Shown here: in pieces, positions 31,972 to 39,350 of the stretch | Position numbering within the stretch: the stretch's first letter is position 1 | How the letters are laid out: the number at the start of each line of letters is the position of its first letter | From: an uncultured Actinomycetes bacterium | GTDB lineage: Bacteria; Actinomycetota; Acidimicrobiia; Acidimicrobiales; RAAP-2 | NCBI GenBank assembly: GCA_903825895.1 | Contig: CAIKCI010000007.1 | Span: forward strand, 1 to 39,361 | Direction: 5' to 3' | Length of the DNA: 39,361 nt | Notes under the pieces: generated by a model | The model's database searches: none | The model's input: the letters and a program-made list of their open reading frames with translations, nothing else | What the model was told of the DNA's origin: nothing | Made by a program: the position numbers and the translations under genes

Positions 31972-33490
31972 CCCCCATGTCAACGCACCCTTTGCGGACG
32001 ATCCCTTGCGCTACCACGCGCGGGTCCTGCCGATCCCAACGAAGCGAGAACTCGCGGGACGAGGAGCGTTTGTGGGAAGAAAGTTTGCACGTCGCTTCGC
32101 TCCTGTCGTGGCCAAACAACTACGCGCCGCTGGCAAAGGGGTGCTGCCCCCAGAAGTGCTGGCACGACCCATGCGGCTGGCCTTCGAGGACGTTGGGGGA
32201 ACCTTCATCAAGTTTGGTCAGATCTTGGCGTCATCGCCGGGGATTTTTGGCGAAGAGATCTCCAATGAGTTTCGCTCCTGTCTCGACACTGGTCCGGTCG
32301 TTCCCTTCGATCAAATCAGGAGGGTGGTTGAAGCGGACTTAGGGCGCCGGCTTGAAGAAGCCTTTGCGACGTTCGAGCGAACGCCCATCGGCCAAGCATC
32401 GATAGCCGTCGTGCATCGTGCCACGCTGCACGACGGTCGCCAGGTCGCGGTCAAAGTCTTGCGCCCAGGGATCGATCAACTCGCGGCCACTGATCTGGAC
32501 CTCATGGAGCCCCTCTTTGAGTTAATTTCTCGGCAGACCGGTGCACAGATTGCTGGAGCGGTGTTCCAACAAATTGATGGCTTTCGTTTGCAGATTGGCG
32601 AAGAGATGGATCTGCGTAACGAAGCACGTGCGCTCCATCACTTCAGGGAGTTGAACGAGCGCCTCAAACTGGACCGCGTGGTGGTCCCAGAACCCTTCCC
32701 CGAACTTTCTGGGCAAAATGTCTTGACCATGGAGTTCCTCGATGGTGTTCCCATCGATGACTTTGGCGTGATCCAAGAACTCGGCATCGATCCGGGACCC
32801 TTGATTGCGCAACTCATCCATGGTTTCTTCATCATGACGGTGAAGTACCGCATGTTCCACGGCGACATCCACGCGGGCAATTTGCTGCTGTTGCGCGACG
32901 GACGCATTGGCGTCATCGACTGGGGCATCGTGGGTCGACTCGACAGCGAAACCCACTGGTTTCTCTGTCGCATGCTGGGGGGCGTTCTCGGTGACGAACA
33001 AGCCTGGGTTGATGTCACCAATCACATTGTCTCTACCTACGGTCCGGCCATTGGAGAGGCGATGGGGATGGACGAGGAGCAACTCACTGCCTTTTTCCGC
33101 TCAATGATCGAACCCGTTCTTCTCCAACCCTTTGGCGAAGTGAGTTTTGCCGCCATGATGAATGCCACGCAGGTCCAAGTGGCCTCGGCTCATGGGGTCG
33201 AGTTCCAAGACCACTCTCTGCGGTCCATCTTCAAGCGCCTTCGCTTGCAGCGGCGTATTCACAAGATGGCCGTTGATGGTGGAGGAATGATGAGCGACTT
33301 CGACCGGGGTTATTTTCTCTTGGGTAAGCAACTGATGTACTTCGAGCGCTACGGAAAGTTATTCTTGGCTGACCAGGCAATCTTGTCCGACCCCGCTTTT
33401 GTCGCCATGTTGCTTGATGAAGCTGGAGAACTCACCCCGCCCGTGCGGAAGCAACCATCGGCCAAGGGGCTCGTAAACCCTGAAAAATAG
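31964..33490 (+). CDS. ABC1/UbiB-family atypical kinase-like protein
   Basis: A 508-residue ABC1/UbiB family protein. Family motifs are IKFGQILASSP with the KxGQ signature at 83-86, an Ala-type nucleotide loop in GQASIAVVHRA, K164 in VAVKVLRPG, FHGDIHAGNLL with D301 and N306, and D319 in VIDWGIVGRL. UbiB supports ubiquinone synthesis in other bacteria by an ATPase activity; actinomycetes use menaquinone, so here it may serve another isoprenoid lipid. A C-terminal extension after about residue 440 lacks an obvious membrane helix. It starts with GTG inside a palindrome and precedes the KstR-type operator. Its link with the next operon is only positional. Confidence 0.9.
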   Translation: MSSPHVNAPFADDPLRYHARVLPIPTKRELAGRGAFVGRKFARRFAPVVAKQLRAAGKGVLPPEVLARPMRLAFEDVGGTFIKFGQILASSPGIFGEEISNEFRSCLDTGPVVPFDQIRRVVEADLGRRLEEAFATFERTPIGQASIAVVHRATLHDGRQVAVKVLRPGIDQLAATDLDLMEPLFELISRQTGAQIAGAVFQQIDGFRLQIGEEMDLRNEARALHHFRELNERLKLDRVVVPEPFPELSGQNVLTMEFLDGVPIDDFGVIQELGIDPGPLIAQLIHGFFIMTVKYRMFHGDIHAGNLLLLRDGRIGVIDWGIVGRLDSETHWFLCRMLGGVLGDEQAWVDVTNHIVSTYGPAIGEAMGMDEEQLTAFFRSMIEPVLLQPFGEVSFAAMMNATQVQVASAHGVEFQDHSLRSIFKRLRLQRRIHKMAVDGGGMMSDFDRGYFLLGKQLMYFERYGKLFLADQAILSDPAFVAMLLDEAGELTPPVRKQPSAKGLVNPEK

Positions 33491-33508
33491 GCGCATTGGC
33501 ACGAGAAG

Positions 33509-33540
33509 TAGAATGTGTTCTAGTCTCAGCGTGTTCTAGT
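33509..33540 (+). promoter_or_regulatory. KstR-type operator with repeated half-site
   Basis: TAGAATGTGTTCTA (33509-33522) matches the mycobacterial KstR consensus TnnAACnnGTTnnA except for T in place of the C in AAC. The right half GTGTTCTAGT recurs exactly at 33531-33540, 16 bases on, giving a second half-site. A plausible promoter (TTGGCA at 33496, TCTAGT about 17 bases on) overlaps the site. It lies 56 bases before the first DUF35 gene. The KstR-like gene at 6870-7454 is the natural candidate regulator. Confidence 0.6.
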
Positions 33541-33577
33541 TGTTGCACCGACGGTGCCGAAGTCAAGGAGGGGAATT

Positions 33578-34033
33578 ATGGCAGATCCGACAGAGATCTA
33601 CACCAGCCCACACGTCCTTGAGTACCCTTATGCTCGCTCGACCGGACCGATCATTGGTGCGTTCTTGACGGCACTTCGGGATGGAAAAATCGTCGGCGTC
33701 AAAGGGTCGAAGGGGCGTGTGATTGTGCCCCCCACTGAGTACGACCCGGATACTGCAGAAGAGACCAGCGGCATTGTTGATGTTGGACCCGGGGGCGTGA
33801 TCGAGACCTGGGCATGGGTTGACACTCCTCGCTTCGACGCCCCACTCGATACGCCCTTTGCCTGGGCGTTGATTCGCCTCGATGGAGCCGATACGGCAAT
33901 GTTGCATGTCGTTGCCGCACCGACGAGCGACGTCGTCGTGACCGGCACGCGTGTCACCGCAGAGTTCCGTCCCGCCGCAGAGCGCGTCGGTTCGATGCAC
34001 GATCTGCGATGTTTTGTTCTGGAGGGAAAATAA
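33578..34033 (+). CDS. DUF35-like OB-fold protein lacking zinc-ribbon cysteines
   Basis: A 151-residue protein with the DUF35 layout: an N-terminal helix region (YPYARSTGPIIGAFLTALRDGKIVG), a ribbon-like hairpin (GVKGSKGRVIVPPTEYDPDT), then an OB fold (GGVIETWAWVDTPRF...PFAWALIRLDGADTAMLHVV). None of the ribbon cysteines is present. A very good ribosome-binding site (AAGGAGGGG) precedes the ATG, and the stop overlaps the ATG of a second DUF35 gene (TAATG). As I recall, mycobacterial Rv3521 is about twice this length, so these two genes may equal its two halves. Probable role: partner of the thiolase-fold proteins downstream. Confidence 0.8.
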   Translation: MADPTEIYTSPHVLEYPYARSTGPIIGAFLTALRDGKIVGVKGSKGRVIVPPTEYDPDTAEETSGIVDVGPGGVIETWAWVDTPRFDAPLDTPFAWALIRLDGADTAMLHVVAAPTSDVVVTGTRVTAEFRPAAERVGSMHDLRCFVLEGK

Positions 34034-34539
34034 TGGCTGCCGAAGAGACCGCCCAAGGGCCAGTAACGATGTTGTCGACGCCGATTCGCCTTGACTACAA
34101 CTTCACTGCAGGCGTCGCACAGTCCAAGTCCCTTCGTGGCTATGCCGAAGGCCGATTTATTGGCCAACGCTGCCCCGTGTGCAAGAAGGTCTACGTACCT
34201 TCGCGAGGGTCATGCCCGAAAGACGCGGTAGCGACGACCGAAGAGGTAGTTCTCCCAAACACCGCAACGGTAACGACATTCTGTGTCGTGAACGTACCCT
34301 TTGCCGGACAATCCATCGAGATCCCTTACATCACCGCATCAATTCTTCTCGATGGCGCCGACATCACCTTTATGGGGCTGATCCAAGGGATCGCTCCAGA
34401 AGATGTGGAAATGGGCCTGCGCGTTGAAGCCGTTTGGGTCCCGAAAGAAGAACTCGGCCCGACGCTGGCATCAGTGAAATACTTCCAGCCCACCGGAGAG
34501 CCCAATCGAGAAGTCTCAACCTTTGCGGAGCACCTATGA
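34033..34539 (+). CDS. DUF35 zinc-ribbon/OB-fold protein
   Basis: A 168-residue DUF35 protein. The ribbon holds C47, C50 and C61 (CPVC...SCPKD); the fourth ligand position carries D64 rather than Cys. The OB fold covers about 70-150 (NTATVTTFCVVNVPFAGQ, PYITASILLDGADITFMGLI). It is coupled to the preceding DUF35 gene (TAATG) and to the following thiolase-fold gene (ATGA). Together with its neighbour it probably forms the accessory part of a thiolase-fold complex acting on steroid-derived CoA esters, by analogy with ChsH2-Ltp2. Confidence 0.87.
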   Translation: MAAEETAQGPVTMLSTPIRLDYNFTAGVAQSKSLRGYAEGRFIGQRCPVCKKVYVPSRGSCPKDAVATTEEVVLPNTATVTTFCVVNVPFAGQSIEIPYITASILLDGADITFMGLIQGIAPEDVEMGLRVEAVWVPKEELGPTLASVKYFQPTGEPNREVSTFAEHL

Positions 34540-35621
34540 GCACGCCACCACCACGCCAAGGAACCCGACCCGTCGCCATCGTGGCCTGCGCGCAGTCAAA
34601 GTCAGAACGCCGCATCGAACAAGCCAATGAAGTTGAACTGCTGATGCCGGTCGTGACCGAGGTCTACGCCAATGCCGGGATGACCAAAGATGATGTCGAT
34701 TTCATCTGCTCAGGCTCGACGGACTATCTCATTGGTGGCCCGTTTAGTTTTGTGACCGCTCTTGACGCCGTGGGCGTTTGGCCTCCAAAGGCAGAAAGCC
34801 ACGTCGAGATGGACGGTGCGTGGGCGCTCTACGAAGCCTGGGTAACGCTGCAAGAAGAAGGAAAAGACGTGGCCCTTGTCTATGGCTTCGGCAAGTCCTC
34901 GCTGGGTGACTTGAGTCGTATCCTGGCCCTGCAACTCGACCCCTACACCATGGCGCCCATGTGGCCCGATCAGGTTTCGTTAGCTGCGCTGCAAGCACAA
35001 GCCATGATCGATCAGGGTTTAGCGACCGAAGAAGACTTTGCTCGCATCGCTTCTCGTGCTCGCCATAATGCGCTGTCGAACCCGAACGCTCAAGTAGCGA
35101 ACGAAAAGACGATGGAAGAATTGATGAAGGATGACTATGCGGTCGCCCCACTGCGCCGTCACACCTTGCCTCCGCTTTCTGATGGGGCAGCAGCAATCAT
35201 CCTGGTAGCGGGGGACCGCGCCTACGACGTCGTTGATCGACCAGCGTGGATCACCGGCATTGATCACCGAGTCGACGCCCACGCATTTGGCGCACGGAAC
35301 CTCGCCGAGTCTCGTTCGACCACGAAGGCCGCAGAGAATGCTGGCGTGAGCGCAGGTCCGGTGGACATCGCCGAACTGCACGCCCCCTTTGCTCACCAAG
35401 AGATCTTGCTGCGCAGGGCCATGGGGCTGAATGAGTCGACGGTGATCAATCCATCGGGAGGTCCCTTGGCGGCCAACCCGCTGATGGCCGGTGGGCTGAT
35501 CCGGTTCATTGAAGCGGCGAATCGCATTATGGACGGCTCGGCGAATCGTGCGGTGGCTCATGCCACATCGGGGCCGGTTCTCCAGCAGAACTTGGTCGCA
35601 GTCTTGGAAGGGGCATCATGA
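34536..35621 (+). CDS. Thiolase-fold protein (Ltp3/Ltp4-like) lacking catalytic Cys and His
   Basis: A 361-residue thiolase-superfamily protein from ATG 34536, which overlaps the DUF35 stop. An earlier in-frame start is possible but would run through that gene. At the nucleophile position the sequence reads HVEMDGAWALYEAW (89-102), with no cysteine, and the GHPxGA histidine motif has become NPSGGPLAANPLMAGG. DIAELHAPFAHQEILL and the C-terminal HATSGPVLQQNLVAVLE are retained. It is followed by a second thiolase-fold gene with ATGA overlap. It may be a non-catalytic or aldolase-type partner in a heteromer, similar to the ltp3/ltp4 pair of mycobacteria. Confidence 0.85.
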   Translation: MSTPPPRQGTRPVAIVACAQSKSERRIEQANEVELLMPVVTEVYANAGMTKDDVDFICSGSTDYLIGGPFSFVTALDAVGVWPPKAESHVEMDGAWALYEAWVTLQEEGKDVALVYGFGKSSLGDLSRILALQLDPYTMAPMWPDQVSLAALQAQAMIDQGLATEEDFARIASRARHNALSNPNAQVANEKTMEELMKDDYAVAPLRRHTLPPLSDGAAAIILVAGDRAYDVVDRPAWITGIDHRVDAHAFGARNLAESRSTTKAAENAGVSAGPVDIAELHAPFAHQEILLRRAMGLNESTVINPSGGPLAANPLMAGGLIRFIEAANRIMDGSANRAVAHATSGPVLQQNLVAVLEGAS

Positions 35622-36793
35622 ACCAGCGCTGTGCGGTCATTGGCGTCGGCCAGACCCATCACAAATCAAAGAGAGAAGACGTCTCCATCGCCGGTTTAGT
35701 GCGAGAAGCAGCCGTTGCCGCGCTGGAAGATGCTGGGCTGGATTTTTCAGACATCGATGCCGTCGTCGTCGGCAAAGCCCCCGACATGTTCGAAGGCATC
35801 ATGATGCCAGAGCTTTACCTCGCGGGCGCTCTTGGTGCGGTTGGTAAGCCCATGTTCCGTGTCCACACTGCAGGTTCGGTCGGTGGATCCACGGCTATTG
35901 TCGCTGCGCACTTAGTCGCCAACGGTATTCACAAGCGTGTCTTGACCGTGGCCTTTGAAAAGCAGTCGGACTCTGACGCCATGTGGGCGCTCTCTGTGCC
36001 CCAACCTTTCTCTGCGCCTCTGCTCGCAGGAGCGGGTGGGTACTTCGCCCCGATCATTCGCTCCTACATCAATAAGTCCGGTGCACCAAATAACGTTGGA
36101 ATGAAAGTGGCAGTCAAAGACCGACTCCACGCGTTGAAGAATCCCTATGCGCACCTCCATTTGCCGGACATTGACTTGAAGATGGTCGAAGAGTCCGTGA
36201 TGTTGTGGGACCCACTGCACTACTTGGAGTCCTGCCCTTCGTCGGATGGAGCCGCCGCCATGGTGTTGAGCTCAGAAGACGTGGCGGTGGCGCAAGAAAA
36301 GACAACAGGTCGACCCGCAGCATGGATTCATGGGATGGCGATGCGCTCGGAGCCCACGATGTTTGCTGGACGGAATCTCATGAACCCTCAAGCGGGGCGT
36401 GATTGTGCCAAGGATGTTTTTGCTCAAGCAGGGATCACCAAGCCACGCCAAGAACTCGACTGCGCCGAGGTTTATGTTCCCTTCTCTTGGTATGAGCCGA
36501 TGTGGCTGGAGAACTTGGGCTTCGCCGAAGAGAATGAAGGGTGGAAGCTCACCGACTCAGGGGCGACCTCACTCGATGGCGGCGACATTCCTTGGAACTG
36601 CTCAGGTGGCGTGTTGTCGTCGAACCCCATTGGGGCATCAGGCATGCTTCGTTTCTTAGAGTCAGCCCTCCAAGTTCGCAATATGGCAGGCGATCACCAA
36701 GTCCCCGATGCCCACAAGGCCTTGGGTCATGCCTATGGCGGAGGAAGCCAGTTCTTCTCCATGTGGGTGGTCGGTTCCGACAAGCCTGAGTAG
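35618..36793 (+). CDS. Thiolase-fold protein (Ltp3/Ltp4-like) lacking catalytic Cys and His
   Basis: A 391-residue thiolase-superfamily protein and the last gene of the operon. The nucleophile loop reads RVHTAGSVGGSTAIVAAH (81-98), with Ser/Gly and no Cys, and the histidine motif reads CSGGVLSSNPIGASG, with Asn for His. The fold is otherwise intact (VIGVGQTHHKSKREDVSIAGLVREA, EVYVPFSWYEPMWLENLGF, HAYGGGSQFFSMWVVGS). It is coupled to the preceding thiolase-fold gene. The pair plus two DUF35 proteins resembles Rv3521-Rv3523. A retro-aldolase or other CoA-ester chemistry is likely; classical thiolysis is not expected. Confidence 0.86.
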   Translation: MNQRCAVIGVGQTHHKSKREDVSIAGLVREAAVAALEDAGLDFSDIDAVVVGKAPDMFEGIMMPELYLAGALGAVGKPMFRVHTAGSVGGSTAIVAAHLVANGIHKRVLTVAFEKQSDSDAMWALSVPQPFSAPLLAGAGGYFAPIIRSYINKSGAPNNVGMKVAVKDRLHALKNPYAHLHLPDIDLKMVEESVMLWDPLHYLESCPSSDGAAAMVLSSEDVAVAQEKTTGRPAAWIHGMAMRSEPTMFAGRNLMNPQAGRDCAKDVFAQAGITKPRQELDCAEVYVPFSWYEPMWLENLGFAEENEGWKLTDSGATSLDGGDIPWNCSGGVLSSNPIGASGMLRFLESALQVRNMAGDHQVPDAHKALGHAYGGGSQFFSMWVVGSDKPE

Positions 36794-36861
36794 TCCCACG
36801 CTTGCCGGTAGACTGAGGGGCAAAGGCGGCCAGAAGGTTCGCAGTATTTGAGGAGGAAACC

Positions 36862-37056
36862 ATGAAGGTAGTTGTCGATTTTGAGGCATGTGCGAGTAAC
36901 GCAGTCTGCATGGGCATTGCCCCCGAAGTCTTTGAAGTCCGTGACGATGGGTATCTCTATATTTTGAACGAGAACCCCGGCGAAGATCTGCGTGACAAGA
37001 TGCGCGAATCAGTGAACGGTTGCCCAACTGGGGCGATCTCCATCGTCGAAGACTGA
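36862..37056 (+). CDS. Three-cysteine ferredoxin (P450-type 3Fe-4S/4Fe-4S)
   Basis: A 64-residue ferredoxin. The cluster ligands are C10, C16 and C54 in the pattern C-x2-N-x2-C...CP, with N13 at the variable position that is a fourth Cys in ordinary 4Fe-4S ferredoxins. Such proteins in actinomycetes serve cytochrome P450s and some steroid oxygenases. TGAGGAGG gives a strong ribosome-binding site. TAGACT (36809-36814) could be a -10 box, but no -35 is convincing. No P450 is in the window, so the partner must be elsewhere. It lies downstream of the DUF35/thiolase-fold operon and 6 bases before gltX. Confidence 0.9.
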   Translation: MKVVVDFEACASNAVCMGIAPEVFEVRDDGYLYILNENPGEDLRDKMRESVNGCPTGAISIVED

Positions 37057-37062
37057 TTCTCC

Positions 37063-38505
37063 TTGGCCCCCCGCGTCCGCTTTGCGCCGTCGCCGACTGG
37101 TTATTTCCATGTCGGCAGCGCACGCACCGCACTCTTTAACTGGCTCGTTGCCCGCCAATCGGGCGGGGTTATGGTCCTGCGCATTGAAGATACCGATGCC
37201 ACACGGGGTCGCCAAGAGTGGCTCGATGGCATCATCTCAGCTTTGGACTGGCTGGGCCTGCAGGCCGATGAAGGCCCCTACCTCCAAAGTGCTGCTGAGC
37301 CCCGCCATCGAGAACTTGCCGACAAGCTCTATGACGCGGGGTATCTCTATGCCTGTGACTGTCCACGAGAACTGATTGACGAGCGCACGAAAAGTAATCC
37401 CACACCCGGCTACGACGGTTTTTGCCGTGATCGCAGTGTTCCTCGCACTGATCAAACGGGACTGCGCTTTAAGGTTCCGATCGAGGGCGAGACGGTGGTC
37501 CACGATGTCATTCGTGGAGATGTGGTCTTCCCGCATAGCGCGATGGAGGACTTTGTTGCGGTCAAGTCTTCGGGCCAGCCGCTCTTTGCGTTAGCCAATG
37601 CCATTGACGATCGCGATATGGAGATCACCCACATTATCCGTGGTGAAGACCTTCTCCCCACAACGCCGAAGCAACTATTGATGTGGGAAGGACTGGATGC
37701 CGTTGATCGCCCGGTTCCTCTTCCCACATTCGCACATTTACCGATGTTGGTGAACGAACAGCGGAAGAAGCTTTCGAAACGAAAAGACCCGGTTGCTGTT
37801 GAGTCTTACCGCGACCAGGGTTTTCTCCCTGAAGCATTCGTGAACTACCTGGCCCTTCTTGGCTGGAGCCCTGAAGGTGACCGAGAGATGGTGTCGAAAG
37901 AGACCTTGATCGATGAGTTCCGACTCGACCAGGTCCACCACGCTCCAGCGTTTTTCGATGTGGCCAAGTTGACGCACATGAACGGTGACTACATTCGCGC
38001 ACTTTCTCCTGAAACGTTCATCGAATTGGTCCAGCCCTGGGTTGATCCCGATCATGCGTCCTGGCATCCCGAAGGCGTGGAATTACTTTGGCCAGCCGAA
38101 CGCTATGACGCCGAGAGATTCGCAGCCATCGCTCCACTGATTCAAGAGCGAGTCACGGTGCTCGGCGAGGTGCCAGCCATGGTGGATTTTCTCTTTCTTG
38201 TCGATCCGCCCCTTGACGAATCCGCTTTCGAGAAGGCCGTGGCGAACGATCCTCGAGCGATCGAAGTACTCGACAAGGCAATTGAGGTCTATGCCTCGTG
38301 TCCGTTCACGTCAGGCGCACTTCACGAAGCAACGGTTGTCCTTGGCGATGCCCTCGAACTCAAACTCCGCAAGACCCAAGCGCCAATTCGTGTGGCCATT
38401 ACAGGTAAGTCCGTTGGCCCACCGCTCTTTGAATCACTTGAACTCTTAGGGAGAGAAGAAGTACTTCGACGACTCTCGAATGCACGCGAGCGCGCCCAGG
38501 GCTAA
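37063..38505 (+). CDS. gltX: Glutamyl-tRNA synthetase
   Basis: A 480-residue class-I synthetase that charges tRNA-Glu. The HIGH-type signature is FAPSPTGYFHVGSARTALFN (7-26) and the KMSKS-type signature is KKLSKRKD (235-242). Zinc-site cysteines are at C98, C100 and C121. The TTG start at 37063 places the first motif at the usual distance. Most actinomycetes lack glutaminyl-tRNA synthetase and their GltX also charges tRNA-Gln for GatCAB; tRNA-Gln and tRNA-Glu genes follow directly here, which fits a non-discriminating enzyme. The stop overlaps the next ATG (TAATG). Confidence 0.95.
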   Translation: MAPRVRFAPSPTGYFHVGSARTALFNWLVARQSGGVMVLRIEDTDATRGRQEWLDGIISALDWLGLQADEGPYLQSAAEPRHRELADKLYDAGYLYACDCPRELIDERTKSNPTPGYDGFCRDRSVPRTDQTGLRFKVPIEGETVVHDVIRGDVVFPHSAMEDFVAVKSSGQPLFALANAIDDRDMEITHIIRGEDLLPTTPKQLLMWEGLDAVDRPVPLPTFAHLPMLVNEQRKKLSKRKDPVAVESYRDQGFLPEAFVNYLALLGWSPEGDREMVSKETLIDEFRLDQVHHAPAFFDVAKLTHMNGDYIRALSPETFIELVQPWVDPDHASWHPEGVELLWPAERYDAERFAAIAPLIQERVTVLGEVPAMVDFLFLVDPPLDESAFEKAVANDPRAIEVLDKAIEVYASCPFTSGALHEATVVLGDALELKLRKTQAPIRVAITGKSVGPPLFESLELLGREEVLRRLSNARERAQG

Positions 38506-39122
38506 TGCTGTTCCCAGTGAAATGGGCGCTACGTCTCTTCGTCGCTCTCATGGCACTCATCATTCTTTATCTGGGCGTCACGGCGATCCAGGTCTATTTG
38601 ACGAGTCGTCAGCAGTCAACGGCTCACGGGGACGCCATCTTGGTGTTTGGCACTGCAGAGTACAACGGCGTTCCTTCCCCTGACCTCCAAGCTCGCCTTA
38701 ATCAAGCACTTGCACTCTTTCATGAGGGTCGAGCACCATTGATTGCAGTGACTGGCGGTAAAGCAAAAGGAGATGTCTACACCGAGGCAGAAGTATCGGT
38801 GACCTATCTTCATCGTCACGGAGTCCCCTTCAATGATTTGATTGCCGGCAGTGGATCCGATACCTATGAGAACGTTCAGAGCGTCGCGGCACCGTTGACG
38901 AGTCGGAGTGTCAAATCTGTGCTGGTGGTAACTGACCCGTTCCATGAGGACCGCGCGATGGCGGTTGCGTCGACCTTCTCCTTTTCTCCCTCACCTACGC
39001 CAACGGAGAACTCTCCAATAACGGGATGGGCAGTTGTGCCGTATTTCATCAGGGAAACCTTTGCGGTGGGGGCGGGAAGGCTCATTGGCTATGGGACCCT
39101 TTCGAGTCTTGTGCACCCATAG
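38505..39122 (+). CDS. DUF218 (YdcF/SanA-type) membrane-anchored protein
   Basis: A 205-residue protein with one N-terminal membrane helix (about 7-30) and a DUF218 domain outside it. The core motifs are DAILVFGTAEYNGVPSPDLQARLNQALALFHEG (core FGTAEYNGVPS, about 47-58), VTGGKAKGDVYTEAEV (about 81-96), GSDTYENVQ and LVVTDPFHEDRAMAVA, with likely active-site acidic and Arg/His residues. SanA/YdcF relatives act in envelope integrity or nucleotide-linked chemistry that is poorly defined. The ATG overlaps the gltX stop, so the two are co-translated. It is followed by a strong inverted repeat. Confidence 0.87.
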   Translation: MLFPVKWALRLFVALMALIILYLGVTAIQVYLTSRQQSTAHGDAILVFGTAEYNGVPSPDLQARLNQALALFHEGRAPLIAVTGGKAKGDVYTEAEVSVTYLHRHGVPFNDLIAGSGSDTYENVQSVAAPLTSRSVKSVLVVTDPFHEDRAMAVASTFSFSPSPTPTENSPITGWAVVPYFIRETFAVGAGRLIGYGTLSSLVHP

Positions 39123-39138
39123 GAAAGGGGAGTTTGGA

Positions 39139-39173
39139 GGTAGAGAGACGTCGGGTAACATCGTCTCTCTACC
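39139..39173. promoter_or_regulatory. 12-bp inverted repeat with tRNA -10 box in loop
   Basis: GGTAGAGAGACG (39139-39150) and CGTCTCTCTACC (39162-39173) are perfectly complementary around an 11-base loop, TCGGGTAACAT. The loop ends in TAACAT, a good -10 box, with TTGGAG 16 bases upstream as a weak -35 (39134-39139), putting the tRNA-Gln promoter inside the repeat. There is no T run, so as a terminator of the DUF218 gene it would be atypical. It may do both jobs. Confidence 0.6.
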
Positions 39174-39175
39174 CT

Positions 39176-39248
39176 TCGGGGGTAGTTCAATTGGCAGAAC
39201 AACGGACTCTGAATCCGTATGTTGGAGGTTCGAGTCCTCCCCCCCGAG
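39176..39248 (+). tRNA. tRNA-Gln (anticodon CTG)
   Basis: A full cloverleaf can be drawn: acceptor TCGGGGG with CCCCCGA, D stem GTTC/GAAC, anticodon stem ACGGA/TCCGT with loop CTCTGAA, and T stem GGAGG/CCTCC with loop TTCGAGT. The anticodon CTG reads CAG, and the discriminator base is G. CCA is not encoded. It starts three bases after the inverted repeat. Confidence 0.93.
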
Positions 39249-39254
39249 CTGAAA

Positions 39255-39268
39255 CGGTCGTGAGACCG
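39255..39268. other. Small hairpin between the tRNA genes
   Basis: CGGTC-GTGA-GACCG is a perfect five-base stem with a four-base loop in the 26-base spacer between the two tRNA genes. It could be a processing signal in a shared precursor. No promoter is evident in the spacer, supporting co-transcription. Confidence 0.4.
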
Positions 39269-39274
39269 CTTCTT

Positions 39275-39350
39275 GGCCCCATCGTCTAGTGGCCTAGGAC
39301 ATCACCCTCTCAAGGTGAAGACACGGATTCGAATTCCGTTGGGGCTGCCA
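39275..39350 (+). tRNA. tRNA-Glu (anticodon CTC)
   Basis: Acceptor GGCCCCA pairs with TGGGGCT (one G-T pair). The anticodon loop CTCTCAA gives anticodon CTC, reading GAG. The T loop is ATTCGAAT-like with a CGGAT/ATCCG-type stem written as CGGA and TCCG. The discriminator is G and CCA is encoded (39348-39350). It follows tRNA-Gln and lies downstream of gltX, its charging enzyme. Confidence 0.93.
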
